Assembly (NCBI GenBank): GCA_951799445.1
Contig: OX637287.1
Span: 47,025,724 to 47,089,723, forward strand
Direction: 5' to 3'
DNA: 64,000 nt
Origin: Pseudisothecium myosuroides
Lineage: Eukaryota > Streptophyta > Bryopsida > Hypnales > Lembophyllaceae
Shown in pieces: positions 22,448 to 34,361 of this stretch. Both the position numbers and the translations under genes were made by a program. Within the stretch, counting starts at the first letter, position 1; each line of letters starts with the position of its first letter. The notes below the pieces were generated by a model. That model had not been told where the DNA came from, did not search any database, and was given only the letters and a program-made list of their open reading frames with translations.

Positions 22448-23383
22448 TTAACCCCTAAAGGCCCAAGGCATTTTCTGGCTCCGAAACCACTGAAAACTGC
22501 CATTTCTATTGCGATCACTCCCTAAACCAAAAAAATCTTTTTTTTTAGAATCTAAACGTAGGATCTTGTACTTCACTTGTCTCAAATCATGTGGTAAAAA
22601 TTTCATGAAGTTTGACCGTACGGATTGGAAGATATTAGCGTTTGAAGTTGGAAAAAGAAGTTTTTTTGAACTCTGGATTGCAATTTCAGATGACTTTGAC
22701 GGCCATTTGTGGATTATTTTTGCACTACACACCATAAAGTTAAAAATTTTTATGTTGAACATTTGAGTTGAGAGTCGGGGAAAAAAAATTCAGAATGTCA
22801 AAACTTGATTTTCACATATAAAAAAATTGTTAAGTACAAGTAGGTCCAAAATTGAACAAAACACTAAATCTTCAATAGCTCTTAGATGGAATTTAAAATC
22901 CATAATTTCAATGGTGGGATTGTTCTTGCAAACAAACTTAACCTTTTCAAAAAAAAAATTTTGAAAATTTTGAAAATTGCATTCAAAAATGAATTTTATA
23001 AGTTGTTTTTTGAAGAAGACGCTTAGATTGCCCGAAAAACAAGATTGTCCATAACTTTCTCATTCTAAGTCCAAATAGAATGAATCAAAGCTTCAAATAT
23101 AGACAAAAACATGATCTTTGAGAATAAAAATAAAAATAAAAATAAAAATAAAACAATTTTTTAAAGTTTTTTTTTTCTGCTCGGTGAACTGTTTTTTTGA
23201 CTTCAGGCGGCATAACTTTTTTTCCCGAGCACCGATTGAAAAAAAAATTATATTTTTGGAAAGCTAATGTGATTTCCTATCTTCAATAAAAGTTTCAAAA
23301 AATCAGGTCGAAATTTCAGGTTGCACGAGCCTGCCCAAAATCCCAAGTGTCCCCTGAGGGGACTTTGGGCCTTTAGGGGTTAA
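22448..23383. mobile_element. TTAA element (930 bp family), complete copy
   Basis: It has TTAA at both ends, followed inward by CCCCTAAAGGCCCAAGG on the left and its complement (CTTTGGGCCTTTAGGGG) on the right. Total length is 936 bp. There is no long open frame. The TTAA duplication and CCC-starting ends are the signature of piggyBac-type elements, so I read this as non-autonomous. A 22 bp copy of the right end (GCTTTGGGCCTTTAGGGGTTAA) is repeated immediately after it, ending at 23405. Confidence 0.85.
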
Positions 23384-23405
23384 GCTTTGGGCCTTTAGGG
23401 GTTAA

Positions 23406-24002
23406 GCGGTGGAGGTTTCAGTTATTAACCAAAAATAGGAACGACTGAATTGGAAGTAACTTAGAGTTCTACTAAAGTTATGCAGTTTGATAGAACATTA
23501 CGTTACTTAGTAGAGTACGTCGAGTCGAGGTGTCGATCATTGATCGAGTGACTGCAGACATATTAGAAAGTTTACATAATTTCAACCTAGACGAAGATAA
23601 GATATCATGGTCCAAGTATTGTATGACCCCCCCGCCGGTCAAGTTATTTACCTACAAAACAACTTTAATTAAGTTATGCCGCTTTGGGTCACGATATTGA
23701 CCCAAGTTTTCAATGGAGCTGGTGGGAGCCTGAGAAGAATGGAGCTCCTTTTATCCAATGACAGATCTCGGTTGGTGCCTTTGAAGAAAATAATTTTACT
23801 CGAAAATCTGGGACTGAGTATGCTTGGCATGAGAATTGGACTCGGTGGAAGCTGGGACTTCCATAACATTGTTTACCAGTGAGGCGGGTTTCCCTTTTTG
23901 CATCCTTGAAAAGGAGACCCTTATAGTGAACAAAATTGTCTTATATGTCTCGGTCTTCAACGGCAACCCAATCCTTTAATTAATGATGACTCCCTCCTCT
24001 GA
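23406..24002. other. Spacer, one short unexplained open frame
   Basis: The plus strand is open for about 68 codons from 23676. A second plus-strand frame gives SFQWSWWEPEKNGAPF followed by stops. It could be a gene fragment, but I cannot match it to a family. Nothing else was seen. Confidence 0.25.
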
Positions 24003-24112
24003 AAAAATTGTAGATGAATTGGCAAATTAGGGTTACCAAAGCATTTTGCATTCCAAATTTGGAGTGCAAAGTGCTTTGGTAATAGTGATTTGCCAATTCA
24101 TCTATAATTTTT
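24003..24112. repeat. Near-perfect 110 bp hairpin (miRNA-precursor-like or tiny MITE)
   Basis: A 52 nt left arm (24003-24054) and a 52 nt right arm (24061-24112) pair with roughly six mismatches around a 6 nt loop AAATTT. The arms contain GATGAATTGGCAAAT and its complement, and CCAAAGC with GCTTTGG. The size and pairing would suit a plant microRNA foldback, but miniature inverted-repeat transposons of this shape are also common and expression is unknown. Confidence 0.7.
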
Positions 24113-24224
24113 GTCTTATACACTCAATAGGGATATTGAGGGGACCAAAAAATTGAGGGACTTTACCTTGCAGTAAATGCATGTAGAACGTAACTAGTGA
24201 ACATGTGTGCATGAACAATGACTA

Positions 24225-24481
24225 CACTGAATAGTGAAATTAGGTTGCCCTAAATTAATTTCTCGACATTCTACACTATATCAATATGTATAGTTACTTT
24301 AGAAGGATGTTGGATAGTAAGAAAAATATGTATAGTACATGGCATGGATTGGTGCATTGATCCATGGCTCGGGATTAGAGATTGGCATGTGCTTCCATCT
24401 GGACAAGCATTAGTCATGAGGTAACTTCCTCTGGGGTAAGGCAACCTAATTGGTAAGGCAATCAGATTTCACTATTTAGTG
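24225..24481. mobile_element. CACTAAATAGTGAAATT-family miniature element, copy 2
   Basis: The ends CACTGAATAGTGAAATTAGG and GATTTCACTATTTAGTG form inverted repeats, flanked by TA at 24223-24224 and 24482-24483. At 257 bp it matches the 252 bp copy at 11341-11592. Shared interior phrases include ATTGGTGCATTG-like and CCATCTGGACAAGC-like blocks, read in inverse orientation. Non-coding. Confidence 0.8.
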
Positions 24482-24483
24482 TA

Positions 24484-25226
24484 GTGAACATGCATAGCCA
24501 TTGAACACGTGTAAATATTTGTATAGTGTGAAATGTCGATTTATTAGTATGAGTCCCCTTAAAACCCCTATTTAGCGTAGCTAACTTTGAAGTGGTTTAT
24601 TTTCATTCATTGTCCAGTGTCTAAATTTCAGTTTTTTTAATCCAGTGCAAAGTTTTCTTCCTGAATGCACTTCCATTGATAAAACTTCCAAGTTCTAACT
24701 TAATTCTAAACCACTGAGTCCAAATCAAAAGCCTTTGAAGTTCATTTGAAGGGGCAAATCCCGGGGTGGACTGGACACGCTCTTTGAACGACAACCCCTG
24801 CAGTGCACATGATTTCCAAGTTGCATAACTTCCATGTTCTTTACTGAATGCTGACTGCGGTACTTTCCGTCACTCCAGCCAATGAGAGACTTCCAGATCG
24901 AGGCTTTGAAAGGTCCTGACGGACGGAGTTCCTGACCAGTGCCTTCCCCTTTCTTTCTGTGGAGTTCATTTTTGTTCGTTGCAAACTACAGTAAGTTCTT
25001 CCTCCGTACTTACCCTGACAGAGCAACGACAAACAGACAGACGGAACACTATTAAATCCTTGAGTTCTCAACTTGACGGAGGCGTGAAAAACGAACGGAA
25101 AGGGGCATGACTTCCGTCATGACAATCAGCACTGGCTAACTTACCATCTTGGCAGCGTTTTTGTTTTGAGCGAAAATTTGCTCGCCCGACATGTGGCCCA
25201 AAAAAAACTGCATCATCATGGGAGCG
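24484..25226. other. Spacer, no gene supported
   Basis: Bases 24770-25220 are somewhat GC-richer, with open frames of 60-75 codons on the minus strand that I do not recognise. There are no terminal repeats. Confidence 0.25.
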
Positions 25227-25228
25227 TA

Positions 25229-25530
25229 AGGTAAGGTAGGAGGTCCAGAAATGGAGCATCGAAGAGCTGAAACTGAAACTGAATTTGGGGGAGGTAAAAC
25301 ATCTTGAAATATTTTTCAGTAAATTTTTCTTGAAAGAAAAGTGGAATTGAAATCTAACCCAAGTCGTTTCATATTTTTTGGACCTTTGTGGAATTAGTTA
25401 CAAATTTCTGAAGTTGGAAAAAAGTGGTCATATGTGGTCATCAAAATGGACCATCTCCTGAAATGTGCATAGGTGGTACATTGAGTCATGTTCCATTTTA
25501 ATGCCCACTCCGTTTTACAGCCTCCTACCT
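25229..25530. mobile_element. AGGTAGGAGG-family miniature element, copy 2
   Basis: AGGTAGGAGG at the left and CCTCCTACCT at the right, with TA on each side (25227-25228 and 25531-25532). Length is 302 bp. The interior differs greatly from the other copies, suggesting the family is defined mainly by its ends. Non-coding. Confidence 0.7.
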
Positions 25531-26129
25531 TAGCAGCAGCAAAAAAATGTCCAAAAATTGTCTTAAGGTAGGACCACCTATACCTGATCAAACAAGCAAT
25601 TACAGAACAGATGAGCAACACAGTGAGGCAATGGAAATTTTTCTCATGTAGACAGGAAAAGAATATTAGGACTCTAAATTTTTCGTAATTTTAGTGTCAA
25701 AATTGAAATTACTATGAATTTTGGGAGGCAAAAAGTGCTCGGAACCCATTGCCAATGTCTAGAGTCTTCCAATTCCGATCATAGCCAAACTACTTTCCCA
25801 CTCACTACTTCCTACTATCTTGCTCATTGTTTTTTGTGCACTTTGGGACATGTGTCATGACCTTAATCGTCCCAACCATGAAAATGAGAAAAACACACAT
25901 TTCAAGGAGAAAAAAACACATTCCAAGTTTGGGCACCCTTTTTGGTCCAAAATAGTGCATCCTATAGGTTACCCATAACTCTTTGATCTGGAATGGGTGG
26001 TTCTACCTTAACCCCTATAGGTAGGAGGCATTTTCTGGCTCCAAAACTACTAAAAAATACCATTTTTGTTGCGTTCAATAACAAAGTTTTGAATTTTTTT
26101 TTTCAAAATGTAACCGTAGGATCTTGAAT

Positions 26130-27073
26130 TTAACCCCTACAATTCCATGACTATGTTTCCACCAAAAACGCTCCGAAACTGCCATTTTTAGTACAAATAC
26201 CAAATTTTTGAAAAAAACTTTTCTTGACACATGTACTCGTAGGATCTTGTATTCTTGTAGTGTGCTGACTTGAGAACACGTGGTAAAAATTCAAGAAATT
26301 TTCACAACGTGGATTGCAAGATATAAACATTCATATTTAGTGAAATCATTTTTTTAGCCCTACAAAAAATACGGCAGCTGCACTTCACAAGGTCACTTTT
26401 CTATGAAAAAATGTCCAAAATGGTCGTGCTTCTTTGAATTCTTCTTCCTAAACAAGTTGGCTACATGCTTAAAAATTTTCAAATCATTTGGAATTGTACA
26501 ACATATAGGAAAAAAATTGTAAGTAGGAAGAAGTAGAGAATGATTCAAAATACAAAACTGTTAAGAGTTTAATTATGGAATTGAAAAATGCCAATTGCAA
26601 TGGTTGTAATGTTGTAATAAACAATCTACATCTTGTGATTTTATTTTTTTCAAAAAATGTTGAAAATTGAGTGAAATAAACGACTTCAAAGTTTATTTCA
26701 GAGTAGAGAGTCCATATCTGTCCGCAAATTAAAATTCTTCATAACTTTTTGACTCATTGATCAAAAAGGAATGATTCAAAGCTTTCCACGTACATATAAA
26801 TCTTAAGAACCAATTTTAATTTATTTTTCTTCAAAAAAGTGATTTTTTTTTGCGCGGATTGCCCGGTTATAAAAACAAATATATATTAGGCCATAACTTT
26901 TGACTCCTATTTCCAAATGTCATGAAATTTATTGCACGTGAAAGATATTCCTTGTCCCCTTCTTCTATTAAAAATTCAGCCGAAAATATGGAAATTTCCA
27001 GTCACACATACTGACATACTTGTCCAAAATTTCTATGTTACTAAGAATAGCAAGCTAGTCCTTTAGTGGTTAA
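26130..27073. mobile_element. TTAA element nested inside another TTAA element
   Basis: It is 944 bp with TTAACCCCTACAATTCC at the left and CTAGTCCTTTAGTGGTTAA at the right. It sits in the host element at a TTAA that is now duplicated. Its interior matches the 20624-22270 copy in reverse orientation, without that copy's TGGGTGATTGC insertion. Non-coding. Confidence 0.8.
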
Positions 27074-27742
27074 CTTGTTTGAGAGGATGTGGTAGAAAGT
27101 TTGTGAGGTTTCATTGTACAGATTGAAAGATATTTGCATTCAAAGTTAAAGTATTTTTTTTCCCACTGTGCCTAAGAATTTCACATGCCTTTGACCACGT
27201 TGTGCTGAATTTTTTTGCACTACACACCATAAAGTTCAATTTTTTCTTATAGGTAATCAAGTTAGGCATATGCTTATCAGTTTTCAGAGCAATCCAATAT
27301 ACCTAACACATGCAAAAAAATCTTGTAATGCCACAATGTTTTAAAAATTGGCAATACACTAGGTCATCTTCAAATCAATTTTCCCACCACATATTTAGAG
27401 ATATTGAAAATCCAAATGATGGATACAAAGATATACTCACACTTGACAAGTAGGAGGAATTTTTTTTGAAAAATTTCAAATCTCAAATTTTGAAAAATCT
27501 CAAATTTCTATAAGCTTTTGAAGCCTGCAACGACCTCCAAATAAGCTTACAGAGTGGGTAGCACTTGTAGAAAGGCCCCTTAGATGTCCACCTCCCTTGC
27601 GCTTGTTGTCTTACCCACCTCTATAGACCCTCCAAAGTCAAAGACCGATTGCATTGCCTTAGTTGCCCAATGAACTACTTTTGGCGAAAAAAACATCACA
27701 ACTTCTACAATATAAGTCGGATTTCATTGAAATTTATATGTA

Positions 27743-28154
27743 AGGTAGGAGGTTCTAAAAGCAACTAGGCATTTAGAACCGCCCATATAGACTCTCTTGA
27801 AATGGAAGTGAGGTGGTCTTCAAATGGACCTTCTATAGTCATTGAATGGATCGATAAAAAAAATACTATTTATTGCAAGAGCCAATCATTCTCTTTGCTT
27901 TCTCCATTTTTCTCTAGAAGTTGCATGTGAACGGTTTATGGAAGACCTAGGGTTATAAATAGGGACCTATGACTCATCTTGTTGGAAAATTCACAAGTAA
28001 TTCAAATATGCTTCAAAAAATACAAAACGACTTGTATTACAATCAAAACCTATTCTTCTCTGTCTAAAAAATGAGCATAAAATTATTCCAAGCAAGAAAC
28101 CACATGAAAAAGCCGGATCAGTCCTTAGATGCTTGCTTTTAGAGCCTCCTACCT
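27743..28154. mobile_element. AGGTAGGAGG-family miniature element, copy 3
   Basis: Terminal inverted repeats are AGGTAGGAGGTTCTAAAAGC and its near complement (one difference), flanked by TA at 27741-27742 and 28155-28156. Length is 412 bp. It is part of the material inserted in the outer TTAA element. Non-coding. Confidence 0.8.
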
Positions 28155-28294
28155 TATTCAAAGCTTGTGAGAAACTACACACATATAAAAAGTTTCAAAA
28201 AATCAGGTCAAAAATCCAGATTCAAAGAGCTTGACCAAAATCCCAAGTATCCCCCAAGGGGACTTTGGTCCTTTAGGGGTTAATATTGTACACA

Positions 28295-29223
28295 TTAACC
28301 CCTAAAGTACCAAAGTCCTCTCGGGGGACACTTGAGAATTTGGGCAGGCCTGTGTGGCCCCAAATTTTAACCTGATTTTTTGAAACTTTTTTTGAAGATA
28401 GGGTTTCACATCAACTTTCCAAAAATATAATTTTTTTTCAATTGGTGCCTAGAGCAAAAGTTATGCCATCCTAAAGCAAAAAAGCAATTTGCCAGGCAGA
28501 AAATAAAATTAAAAAAAATTGATTAAATTTTTTTTTCCTCAAAGATCATGTTTTTGTCTACATCTGAAGCTTTGATACATTCTATTTGGACTAATAATGA
28601 GAAGGTTATGGACAATCTTGTTTCTCGGGCAATTTAAGCATCTTCAAAAAAACAAACTTATAGAATTCATTTTTGAATGCAATTTTCAAATTTTTTCAAT
28701 TTTTTTTTTTGATGAGGTCAAGTTTGTTTGCAAGAACAATCCCACCATTGGAATTATGGTGTTTGAATTCCATCTAAGAGCTATTAAAAATTTAGTGTTT
28801 CAATCAATTTTGGACCTATTTCTACTTAGCAATTTTTTTATATGTGAAAATCAAGTTTTAATATGCTAAAAAAAATTTCCCTAACTCTCAACTCAAATGT
28901 TCAACATAAAAAATTTTAACTTTATATTGTGTAGTGCAAAAAAAATCCACAAGTGGCTGTCAAAGTCATCTGAAATTGCAAGAAACAGTTCAAAAAAACT
29001 TAATTTTTCCAACTTCAAATGCTAATATCTTCCAATCCGTACGGTCAAATTTCATGAAATTTTTACCACTGGATTTGAGACAAGTGAAGTATAAGATCCT
29101 ACGATTTGATTCTAAAAAAATGTTTTTTTTGGTTTAGGAAGTGATCGCAGCAGAAATGGCAATTTTTAGTGCTTCCAGAGCTAGAAAATCGAGCAGAAAA
29201 TGCCTTGGTATTTTAGAGGTTAA
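28295..29223. mobile_element. TTAA element (930 bp family), complete copy
   Basis: It is 929 bp from TTAACCCCTAAAGTACCAAAG to a decayed right end (TTGGTATTTTAGAGGTTAA). It is in inverse orientation to the 22448-23383 copy and starts only 12 bp after the outer element that ends at 28283. Non-coding. Confidence 0.8.
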
Positions 29224-31980
29224 GGAATGAGGTTTGGTTTCTATCTTCAAATTGTACTAAAAAGTATTTAGGTAGCCTTAATGCTAATCAAGAGGGGATC
29301 TAGATTCACTTAAAATGCTTATTTTGGACACTGTATGAATAAACTGCGAATTTCTAAAGTGCCAAAAAAAGTTAGTGCATCCAAAATTAACTGGAAGGTC
29401 TCTTGAATGGAGGCTATACATTTCATGCAAAAATCTAAAAAGGTCAATTTTGTCTAGAAATAGTAATTTGCTTTAAATTGCTAAAATATATATATATATA
29501 TATATATATAATTTAGCAATTTATTTATTTATTTATTTTTGTCAAATTTTAACAAATATTTAGTTACAAAGAAGTAGAAATAGATGTTGTGATGTGAGCC
29601 GGTTACTAGTTTAAAATAGGCATCTATGCATTTTTGTGTTAGGTCTAAAATTGTGGATTAGCAAACTTGGTAAAACATGATGCACTAGTGAGCAATAAAG
29701 AATCTAAAATATTTAGTGAAAGATTCAACAAATGTGACAACTATGACTTTAAATTTAGTGACAATTTCTATTATATTTTAAGAATTTTAGCACTATTTCA
29801 TGCCTCTTTAAAAAAATTTGCAATATATATTGAAATTTTGACTTGTTTGAATGATGAAAGAGGTGAAGCCTTTATATGAAAATATCATCAAATAAACATC
29901 AATCAACATCAATACTGAGGAAATATGATGCATAACAATAAAGGTTGCCTTAATGCCTAATTTGCAATAGAATTAAATGCAACTCAAGATTTACGATTGG
30001 GCTTCACATAGTATGAGACTTGTGTATTTAGACTAAACTTGAATTAATCAAGAAAACAATATGAGATTTAGAACCGCTTTGCACCAAATTAAAGCACTTG
30101 CCTAACCATGGGGATTGGTTGGTTAAAAAACAAAGAACAACTGAGATCTAGCACTATAGCAGGCGCAATTGAGAATGAGTGCAATTTGTTGCGTAAAATT
30201 TTGGGGTGAGGCGATTTGAAGCTAGATGAGTAGACTCCCCTATTTTATCCCATTATGGATATTAGAGCACATGGCTTTGTTGTGTTAAATAGGATTGGAG
30301 AAATAGTTGCACCAACAAAAGCAATTTGGTCACCCAAACAACGAGTTATGCAAAGTTTGCATTGTTGACTACCTCTTGACAATTTGCCCCCCAAAAGTAA
30401 CTCTTTGATAATTTGTCTGAGAACCAGAGAAATGAGCTTCACTAGCTCATACTAAAAGAATTTCATGTTCTTTTCTGTTAGCTAACGACATGCATGTTTT
30501 ATGAAACATCAAGATGTTAGAGGGTGGATGGTATATTTTTGTAGATGTTGCAGAGTACATTGACAAATTACCATAAAAACAAGTTGATGCTGTCATTGAT
30601 GTTGATGTTTTATTTGACATGAACACAAACATAGTGATTTTTTTTTAAATGTTCAAAAAAATATAGTATTGCCACATTAGTGCTCAAACCCATTCTAGCT
30701 ATAGGTAAGTATGTAAAAGTCTACCAATTTGATCACAATCGATCACAATTCTACTTGATGCTTAAAATCCAATATCATAGCATACTTTGGCATTGAATTA
30801 TTAAAATCATAGCCATTACACATTTTGGGATTGGAGCACAATTGTCTTTTGTAAACAAGTTTCCTTATACCAGATATTGGACGTGGTAAAACTGGTATAG
30901 TTCCCAACGCACAAAAACTCTAGTACTACTAGCTAAAGATGGAGACGTGCAAAGGCCATTGATAGTTTGTCAACGCAGCAAATCAATCAACAATAAAATT
31001 GTGGTCACACTGTAAAGAATTACTTGGGGTGTGAGTGTGTGACAAATGATTTAAGTGAGTACTTATAGTAGAAATTAACTGGAGTAATGAATAATTTGAA
31101 GTAAGAATTGTGAGTAGCTAATTTGAGTGGATCTAACTTGTATACCAAAGGGAGAATTGCATTTATTATAGACAAATTGTAAGAATTCTTCACTTATGAA
31201 GTTGTCCGCATAAGTCTTTAATCAATGTTGATTGTGAAAATGACAATTTGTCAAGGGTCTAGTTGAGGAACTAAATGTGTATGTACACTTGTTATGTGGT
31301 TTAAACTACAAAAATTTCATGCTATGATTTCCAAAGTCTAATGTAAATTGCCAAATTCAATATATAATTGAGTCATTAGGTTGGTTGAGTTTGACAAATT
31401 GTAGTGGATCATACTATAAGAGCAAATTGTTGATAAGATTGTTATAAAGAAGCTAGAGGGTGTCAATATGTGCAAGTATGAAAAAATTTCATGTGATTAA
31501 ACATAAATTACTAAGAATTTTTTTAAAGGTAGTGCGGTGTTAATATTGTGCATCTAGTGAGAGGCATTACAAATAATGGTAATTTGATTAGTGTACTAAT
31601 AAATAATAAAAAATAATATGCATTTTATATTTGGAATAATTCCATTTGTAATGGAACTTGAGCATAAATCAATTGTCTAGAGTCAGATTCCCCATTGGTT
31701 TCTAAAAACACTCAAGCATAGTCCAATCCTATACTTAATTGGATGCTCAATGGTTTGAAGCTGGAAGAGGAATTGGTGGACTATAGATGATTAGTACATT
31801 GAACCACTTGTTTGGTAACTTTGATTATTGGAGACTCAAGTGGAACAATGGCAAGTTCGGAGTTCCCGACAAATTGTTTCAATCTTCTATGACCGAGAGG
31901 ATTTGGAAAACTGACAAATTATTTTAGCTTGTGCAATCAATGAGCACTTTTTAATGCTTAAAAGACATTTCAAGCCCAAG
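29224..31980. other. AT-rich intergenic DNA with microsatellites
   Basis: Contains a (TA)n run at about 29485-29510 and (TTTA)n at about 29519-29537, bracketed by ATTGCTAAA and TTTAGCAAT. No genes were recognised. Open frames of 60-70 codons are AT-driven. Confidence 0.5.
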
Positions 31981-32104
31981 GGTCAACAATTCTTGTTCCA
32001 CTGAATAACAGGAATTGTGGAAGCTTGCGTTGTCGTGTAGAGAGGAGCGCGCTTAGGGAACACACAGGGTATCTGGCTGCAAGTTGATGAGTGTAGATGG
32101 AGAA

Positions 32105-32215
32105 TCTTAAAACTCTAATCTTCACTCGGTCTTCAAAGTCTTCAAACTCGAATCTTCACTCGGTCTTCAAAGTCTTCAAGCTCGAATCTTCACCCGATCT
32201 TCAACCATCCTATCC
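32105..32215. repeat. Tandem repeat, 34 bp unit
   Basis: AATCTTCACTCGGTCTTCAA plus AGTCTTCAAACTCG is repeated twice with one difference (32118-32185), followed by a partial third copy (AATCTTCACCCGATCTTCAA). A second small direct repeat (CCTCCAAAACCGGCTAGGAA, then again with ATCGG) lies at about 32504-32565. These belong to a GC-moderate tract of unknown nature. Confidence 0.75.
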
Positions 32216-32756
32216 TGTGGTGGCTCTAGAGGGCCAAAGGTAAAGGTGTGTAATAAGAAACAAAGCCTCGGACGGGTAAAACGGGACGGCCAAATCACGA
32301 GTTGATCGTCCAAAAGATGGCTTCTAAACTTCAAACCCACGGTGACCAGGAAGCGCCTTTCACCAGTGGGAACAACATAGAAGATCGACCATGTGGGTGA
32401 TCAACCCCACTTCGTCGTCACAAACGTAAAACGGGGCTATTACTGGATACCCACGTAGCCCGCAACAATGTTTACAGTGCAAAAGAAAATGAGAACAACA
32501 AACCTCCAAAACCGGCTAGGAATAACAATAAAAGCACAATGAGCCTCCAAAATCGGCTAGGAATAACAAGCCACAAGCTACAACACACGAATCTTCAATC
32601 TTCTTGTCTTCAAGTCTTGGTTTCCTCAAATCTCTTCAAAACTCCTCCAACCCCAATTCCTTCTCCTTGACCAAACTTTAGTGTGATGCCACGGCTATTC
32701 TACAAACTCAAATGAGATGTGTAATAACTTTTTGAAAAGCTTACACAAATCTCTAC

Positions 32757-33215
32757 TTCTCCTCTAAAACTCAACTCAAACTAACACTCTGCCCATATTT
32801 TATGACCACTCAAAATTTCGGCCTCAAAGTTTAAAGGCAGCAGACCCTCCTTTACTTCCACACTCATAAATCACTCATACATGTTTCAAATACAACAAAC
32901 AATAGCTTTATAGAAAGCTAACAAAAATCTCCACATCCTCTCCAAATTTCAACTCAAACTAACACTATGTCCATCTATTATGATCCCTCGAAGTTTCGGT
33001 TCTTAAGAATTGAAGGCAGCAGACCTTCCTTCACTTCCACACTCATAAATCACTCATACATGCTCCAAACACAACAAATGTTAGCTTTATAGAAAGCTAA
33101 CAAAATTTTCTACATCCTCTCCATATTTCATTGCAAACTAAAGACCTTTCCGTCTTTTATGGTTGGTCGAAGTCTCTGCCCCTTCAATTGAGAGGCAGCA
33201 GACCTTCCTCCACTC
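32757..33215. repeat. Tandem repeat, about 180 bp unit, three copies
   Basis: The phrases AACTCAAACTAACACT, GGCAGCAGACCTTCC, CACTCATAAATCACTCATAC and GCTTTATAGAAAGCTAAC recur at about 180 bp spacing. The first two units are full and the third is partial. Not coding. It may belong to an unrecognised larger element together with the ORF at 33595-34161. Confidence 0.75.
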
Positions 33216-33594
33216 AAACTAACACAAATCTCAACTCACAACTTCAATTCAAGCAAGAGAGGACTTTTTGGAAAGACAACAACACGATATCAAAATCCAC
33301 CAATTTTTATTTCAAAGTTCGTAAAACTCCACACACCATAGGCCTCCAAACATTCGGGTCTTGCCAACTACAACGAGAGAGAAGATGAATAGTGGTCACC
33401 TTTTTCCCCACCTTATCAACAACTCTTTACCTTCTAAGCAAGTGGCAATCAGCCCTTAACTTGCTCCTAAGGCTAACTTTCAACCATTGACCTTCCTATT
33501 TGGCCCCACAACTATATCTTTATCTTTAACTTAGAAGGAAAATTACTTCAAAGTTCACTTAGAAGACAATCCTTTCCATGCTTTCCTTCTACAA

Positions 33595-34161
33595 CTATAA
33601 CCATACAAAATCATTTCTATAAAATACTTCAAACATGGATATAAGCGCTAATATCAAACCAAAATCTATTAGAGGTAAAAAACTAGAATTCCAAGACAAA
33701 CTTCTTTCCATCTGCAAGAACTCGAGAATGCGCTTGATAGTCGCAGCGACATATTCAGCACGATCCGCCTTCGTTAAGGGATTGACCGGCCCCTCTAACC
33801 ATCATTGGTGGCCACGACTCTCCTTAATTGGCTTGACCATACAATAGTATTGGTCGTCGTTTAGACCCTCAAAACTCCTTTCAAATGTCACTTCACGGCT
33901 ACCGGGTTCAACACGTCCAACTTGTAACAAGATTACCAACGCACGAGCATCCCGCTGAAGGTTCCCATGCCATCGTTGCTCAATACGAGGCTGCTTTGGC
34001 GGTCGAGAAGGCCCAGCTTCATCTCGTGGATGCACGAATGGCGATGACAATTCCCGTGGCAGAAGTGGCTCATCCAGCAGTTGCGACAATGAAAGTTCAA
34101 ACTCAGCCTCCGGTTGAAGCTCTTCATCTTGAGACTCAGAAAAAACCCTCCAGTTCGACAT
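33595..34161 (-). pseudogene. Unrecognised ORF with one in-frame stop
   Basis: The minus strand reads from ATG at 34161 (MSNWRVFSESQDEELQPEAE) for 119 codons to a TGA at 33804-33802. It then stays open in the same frame for 68 more codons (including GPVNPLTKADRAEYVAATIK) to a TAG at 33595. The sequence has an acidic serine/leucine-rich N-terminal part, a proline/charged linker (GPSRPPKQPRIEQRW) and a more folded-looking remainder. Base composition is GC-richer than the neighbourhood, which supports past coding. I do not recognise the family. A retroelement capsid-type protein, an old viral insertion or a host gene are all possible. Confidence 0.4.
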
Positions 34162-34361
34162 TTTAAATCTAAAGTAGGAAACAAAACCACTACTGGAACT
34201 CAATGAAGCTCTAAGGCAAAATCGTCCTCTTATATAGATGTCATACACCTCTTGGAACGGCGTCACCTTGAAGCTACTCAATAAAACATATTATAATATG
34301 TTTTTACACTGTGTACAAATCCACAACAGGACAGCGTCAACATTTTTTTTTGAAAATTGTC

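Larger units (their letters stand above)
26008..28283. mobile_element. TTAA element (outer copy) carrying nested insertions
   Basis: The left end TTAACCCCTATAGG at 26008 and the right end CCTTTAGGGGTTAA at 28283 belong to the 930 bp family. The body is interrupted by another TTAA element at 26130-27073. Removing that insert rejoins GATCTTGAA-TTAA-CTTGTTTGAGAGGATGTGG, which parallels uninterrupted copies. A second block (about 27240-28187), including the AGGTAGGAGG element at 27743-28154, is also absent from normal copies. Confidence 0.75.

Noticed and set aside
22448..22766. Opposing open frames of 85-104 codons in the TTAA elements as small proteins
   Set aside because: They are not conserved as open frames among the other copies of the element.
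31980..34330. LTR retrotransposon around the 34 kb ORF
   Set aside because: I could not find a matching pair of long terminal repeats, a primer-binding site or any polymerase-like sequence.
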